Source: Phanerodontia chrysosporium
Taxonomy: Eukaryota; Basidiomycota; Agaricomycetes; Polyporales; Phanerochaetaceae
Assembly: GCA_001910725.1 (NCBI GenBank)
Contig: MJGA01000016.1
Location: forward strand, 62,001 to 126,000
Reading direction: 5' to 3'
Length of the DNA stretch: 64,000 bases
A program made the translations under genes and the position numbers. The notes under the pieces were generated by a model that had not been told where the DNA came from, searched no databases, and was given only the letters and a program-made list of their open reading frames with translations. Shown piece by piece: positions 59,657 through 64,000 of the stretch; the first letter of the stretch is position 1, and the number at the start of each line of letters is the position of its first letter.

Positions 59657-62180
59657 TTTTGGTCTTTGAAAGCTTTATTTTGCCCTGCTCACTCTCCACC
59701 ACAGTTGTGTCCAGTTCGCTACGCCATCTACTGTACATCTTAAATATGATAATATCAAGCAATAAACTTCTCGAAGAGTACGTAGGAGCCACGAGAAAGG
59801 ACGATCACAGCCTGATTCTGACTCAGTATCCTTGACATTGACATTGTTGGTAGCGCTCCTTCGGAATCGCTAGCAACGTAGCTATATGTCTAGAGGATCT
59901 GGCAGATATGACAGAGCTGCAAGTGTATGAGCTGCGCGGGCAGGCTACACCAGGCCGGTTCTTTTGATATCGAGCGCATGTGATCAAGTGAACCAAACCA
60001 CAATTGATCTCATTAGATCTCATCGATACCGAGTCAGCTTTCCTCGTCGTCGATCTTGCTCTCGTCCACCAGCACTCGTGGTCATTCTGCGCACTCACAG
60101 CTTCGCTCAAGCCCACAAATGGCGCATTTCGTGCGCACCTGCTTGCTGCCGCTACACCTCGAACCGCGCAACGGCGCCTCCACGGCAGAGAGCTAGGCCT
60201 GCAGGCGAACACCCTCTGGCAGTTCGCGCACATATGCCGTGCCCTCATCAGACGGCGTGCTCACATGCCCACCGCAGAGGAGGGCTCGCTCCACTTTCCA
60301 GCACTTGCCGTGCGGTTTCGCTCGTATCAAGGCCATATCAAGCTCAAGCGCGCCGCACATCGGTACCCTCGTTTCTGCGCGACATGCTCGAGCCACTTTG
60401 AGGGTGCAACGGAGATGGCTGGGGCTGGTTATAAGCAGGCCGCATAGGATTGCACCGATGCTGGGACCCGTGCGGCCTCAAATGCCCCAGTCCTGTCTGC
60501 AGCGAGGTGAGTGCTCCCTCTCCAGTTAAGGCTACGCTTCGGAGGACCAAGACATACACAGGCACATGTATACGTGCCGTCATATTGTTCGAAGGCTTCT
60601 GGTACTGTGAGGCTAAGCCCCACACTCCAATCCTTGGGCCTCGGCTCCTCGTTGGCCGTGAGGCGCGACCACAGCCTGCAGCACATGGCCTAGACCCTTC
60701 CGCAAGGTGCGTAGCACCTAGGATCGACCATGACTCTAAGTTTCCGAATATCGCTTTCAGCGACAGCGGGTACGAAGGCCATAAAGATCACACCTATAGA
60801 ATCCGATCATTCGCGACGACCTTCTGGTGACCAATGGTATATGTGGTCTCGCGTCTCCGCTCGCGAGTATCACATCTAGCAGTGGTCACCATAAAGGGTC
60901 TTTCAAGGCGCCCTTGTGAGCTACACGCGACCTTCGATTGGAGACAAAGCGGAGTCCATGTTTGTCTCGGTTATGCGGGTGACTGAGCTAGCTCAGTCCG
61001 TTCCGGCCTTGAAGACCGACGTACGAGCAACTTGAGGAAGGTCATGGCAAATCAGTTGACCTCTGTCTGCTGGTCCGCAATCTAGGTGTGTTGTTTACTC
61101 TTCCGTTTATATTGCTGCTCACGAAAACCCGCCCAGGCCTGATAGTCGAGAGCTTCCCTGTGAGTGCCTTGTCGGACCCCCAAGCGGCCCCCGCCGTAGC
61201 GGCGTACTACTGTGGGGAATGCCATTGATGGGTTTCATGTCCCTTGACTCTCAACCTGCTTCTGGCACAGGGTCATGCGAAAGCACTTGGGTCGCCGCCG
61301 CTAGATAAACCCTATCACTGGGAAAAGCAGCAACGTTGGCCGGCAAGAATAGGTTTGTTACGTATGGATTGCTCATTTGTTACCGGAAGAACATCAGCTT
61401 ACAGTCATCGATTTACCCACAGGTCCTATTCAATAAGTCTATTCGCGGGCGGTGTTTTAGCCTCGGTCTGGCCGACTATCAACCGCTGGCCGGGGACTGA
61501 TGCGTCTTGAATTGTACGTCAATCAGCCCTTTCTGAGCTCCCTCGCGGATCTGACTCTTTCTTTTACAGGCTTTGGACGTCTGTATCTTCCCTTACCTCC
61601 GCACTCCTCTGGAGCGACTCTCTTGGCGTATTTGGAGGCGGACCCTCCCCACATTGCCCGGTGTGCCAGCAGGACAGTTCATGTGTGCTGGCGTCGTGGC
61701 CATTTGATGTCAGCGGTGAGCATCATCCCCTGAAGCCCCCGACTGCCGAGCTCCAAGGCGGGTCTCGTGCGAGGGTCTCGTGGCGGTCTCTGCGGTCCCG
61801 GCGTGCGCGTGGAAGGCTGTTACGGGGTCCGCGCGCAGTGAATCGGAACTGCCCGGGAGGGACCTCGAACTGTCCAAGACCAGTGCCCCGCGGGCGCTTG
61901 GTGTGGATCCTGCCGCTTTGGGCACACCCACCAAGTTTTCGAGCACGCCGTCCTCGAAATGGCCCTCGATCGCGGACTCCTATCTGCGCATACAAGACCA
62001 TGCTCGCCCGTCGCTCCAGAGCCTACCTCCTCCCCTCCTACCCCATCATCACCTCATCCCATACCCTCCACACAGCGTTGCCCCCCGTGGCCTCGTCATA
62101 CGCTAGCTCCCCCGAAATACCTCTCGCGAGCCTAACGTGCTCATTGTTTCCCTAACACCTACTTCATACCACCCCCAAAA
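59657..62180. other. 2.5 kb region without a supported gene
   Basis: Open frames of 90-165 codons exist on both strands, overlapping one another and with no family features or plausible exon chain. No tRNA, repeat or element end is seen by eye. The last 200 bp, C-rich, presumably hold the promoter of the esterase-like gene. Confidence 0.4.
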
Positions 62181-64000
62181 ATGATCTCAAAATTATCGAC
62201 CGGTCTCCAGAGCGAGCCCGTCGTGTTCCACCAGAAGCTGCACACGACGTTCTCTGGTCTTGTTCACCCCATCTCGACGGAGGAGGCCGTCGTGCACCAA
62301 TACCTGGGCATCAAGTACGCTTCAGTTCCGGCGCGTTTCCGCCAGTCGAAGCTGCACACTACATACCCCCTGTGACGGACGCGACGCGCCACGGGTGAGC
62401 ATTACTATCTCCTGTCTAGCAGCCAGTCACTGACGCATTCACAGACCCATCTGTCCCCAGCCCAAGTGCAAAGCCTACGAGGCCGAATTATTCGCACTTA
62501 CCGACGACGTCATACCTGTGCAGACCCTGAAGCAGAACGAGTTCGAGTGTTTGAACTTGAACATCACATGCCCCTCTGACGCTCTCCCGGGGAGCCGTCT
62601 GCCAGTCATGCTCTTCATCCATGGGTAAGTGCCTTTGCACATAGCCCTTTGTGTTGTACTGAAAAATCTTTAGCGGCAACAACCATGGTTCAGGGTCCAG
62701 CTGGCTGTACGACGGTGGTTGCCTCGTGCAGCGCAGCATGATGGTCGGGAAGCCCGTCATTCTCGTGACCATAAAGTGAGGTTTACGCAAGGCTCGCATA
62801 CGACTTCGTCTCTGACGTATTGTAGTTATCGCTTGGTCTCTTTGGCTTTGCCGCAACTAATGCGTTGCGCGAGGACAACGCGGCCGCTGGCGAAGAAGGC
62901 GTGGGCAACTATGGGCTTCGCGATCAGCGCAAGGCGTTGGAGTGGGTGTACAGCTTCATATCCGACTTTGGAGGCGACCCGAACAATATCACGCTCTTCG
63001 GCGTAGGCTCGGGCGCTGCGGACATTCTCTGTCACCTGCACTCGTCTGCGAACGAAATCCGGCCGTTGTTCCAGCGCGCGATCATCCAGAGTGCCGAGAT
63101 GCCTCTTGACATTCCTAATGTCTCCAGCGCTGGCTGGCACTTCTCCCGGCTCATGTCGGCACTTCATGCGACGAACGTCGAGGAGCTGCGCGCAATTCCC
63201 GCGGACAAGCTTGCCGCAATCGTGCCGGCTGTCCGGGCTGTGGACGATGGTGTTTCTTTGCCCACGGCTGGAAGGACTATCTCTATCCAGAAGGCCCTGA
63301 AGATGTTCCCTCGCACGAAAAGGCACTGCACGAAAAGGTCCCCGAGCTGCAAGTACTCTCTCATCGCCTGAAGTCTCCTCATGGTCACCTGCGCTCACAT
63401 TCACGGTCGCGTTCGCGTTCGCGATCTCGGTCTCGCGTCCGGCATACCCTTGGTACAAACCATTACCACCATCCGGCACACCTCCAGCCGCTCATGATCG
63501 GGGACTGCGGTGCTGAGTCCATCCTGTGGTCTCTTCCAGCCTCGCTCTGGAGCGCGCCAGGCGTCATCCGGCGCCTTCGCGCGATTTGTCAGTCGCTCTC
63601 GAAGTCTTCGGCCCTGCTTCGCGCATACGACATCTCGGCACACACGCCGCCGGACGAGCTGCCCGAGCGAGTCCTTGACCTCATCAACGATGCCCGCTTC
63701 GCGTGGCCGACGGAGTGCATCGCGGCCAGCGCCAAGCGCGCTCGCGGCGGGCACGGCGTTTGGCGGTACGTCTTCGACCAGGAGGGCCCGTCGCGCGGCG
63801 TGCCGCACCACGCGGTCGACCTGCTGTACCTCTTCGACAACGTCCCGCTGAGTGTCCCGCCGACAATGTCGCCGCCAGACGCATTCTCGCCTGGCTCGTC
63901 GCCGTGCGCCACGCCTGCGATCCCGATGCTCTCGCGGCCGGAGACGCCGGACATGTCCTTTGGGAGCGACACGGACTCGGACGGCGTCGACTTTGGGTTC
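62181..64000 (+). CDS. carboxylesterase-like alpha/beta hydrolase (type B family), 3' end outside window
   Basis: Related to type B carboxylesterases. Segments in order: GLVHPISTEEAVVHQYLGIKYA, RPICPQPKCKAYEAELF, LPVMLFIHG joined to GNNHGSGSSWLYDG, VILVTI joined to NYRL, then GVGNYGLRDQRKALEWVYSF and ISDFGGDPNNITLFGVGSGA. The oxyanion-hole turn is HGGN, not the usual HGGG. The nucleophile elbow, normally G-E-S-A-G, reads G-V-G-S-G, so Ser is one place later than expected. The C-terminal half has YVFDQEGPSRGVPHHAVDLLYLFD, where the active-site His would lie, and a Ser/Arg/His-rich stretch near 63380-63440. One base is lacking at about 62366-62370, 62835-62836 and 63252-63260, each before a conserved segment. 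The gene is still open at 64000 after a Ser/Pro-rich tail. Confidence 0.82.

Noticed and set aside
59823..60447. Overlapping frames of 140-147 codons on both strands in the last gene-poor gap
   Set aside because: No family features, no splice logic, and they overlap each other on opposite strands.

Overview
The window is nuclear DNA from a basidiomycete fungus, most likely an Agaricomycete. Genes carry many short GT-AG introns of about 45-65 nt, and the families present are typical of mushroom-forming fungi: F-box/LRR and BTB proteins, an APH-type kinase, a LYC1-like acetyltransferase and multi-copy ABCC transporters. There are no operons. Each protein gene below is given as one span from start to stop, with its exon logic in the text.

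Layout. 1-16341: three head-to-tail paralogues of an ABCC (MRP/Ybt1-like) transporter; the first is only its C-terminal part. A 1.7 kb DNA element with 142 bp terminal inverted repeats and an 11 bp flanking direct repeat lies between copies 2 and 3. 16658-19251: an APH-type kinase (-). 21575-27791: a fourth ABCC copy (-). 28351-37184: F-box protein (+), TFIIA gamma subunit (-), amidase (-), a small conserved hypothetical (+), LYC1-like acetyltransferase (-). 37596-46237: proteasome subunit RPN1 (+), a hydantoinase/DUF917 protein (-), a cyclophilin (-). 46393-56634: MOB4-like protein (+), F-box/LRR protein (-), an NFKBIL1-like HPD-motif protein (+), an unrecognised protein with five regular C-x4-C-x12-C-x2-C/H modules (+), and a BTB protein (+). 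56939-64000: oxysterol-binding protein (-), an intron-containing tRNA-Val(CAC) (+), a 2.5 kb gap, and the start of a carboxylesterase-like gene (+).

The four transporters are one gene family amplified in place. Copies 2 and 3 share the same 28-exon plan, with most exons equal in length to the base. The housekeeping block (RPN1, TFIIA gamma, MOB4, OSBP, cyclophilin, tRNA) shows this is an ordinary chromosomal arm and not a supernumerary element.

A caution for anyone using these models: about a dozen conserved genes lose their frame by exactly one base, often in a homopolymer. Copy 4 of the transporter has three such losses. Housekeeping genes such as RPN1 and OSBP show the same thing, so indel errors in the assembly are the simplest explanation. 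The most interesting unexplained items are the five-module cysteine protein, the fold-back inverted-repeat element, the tandem ABCC array, and an unusual number of GC-AG introns.
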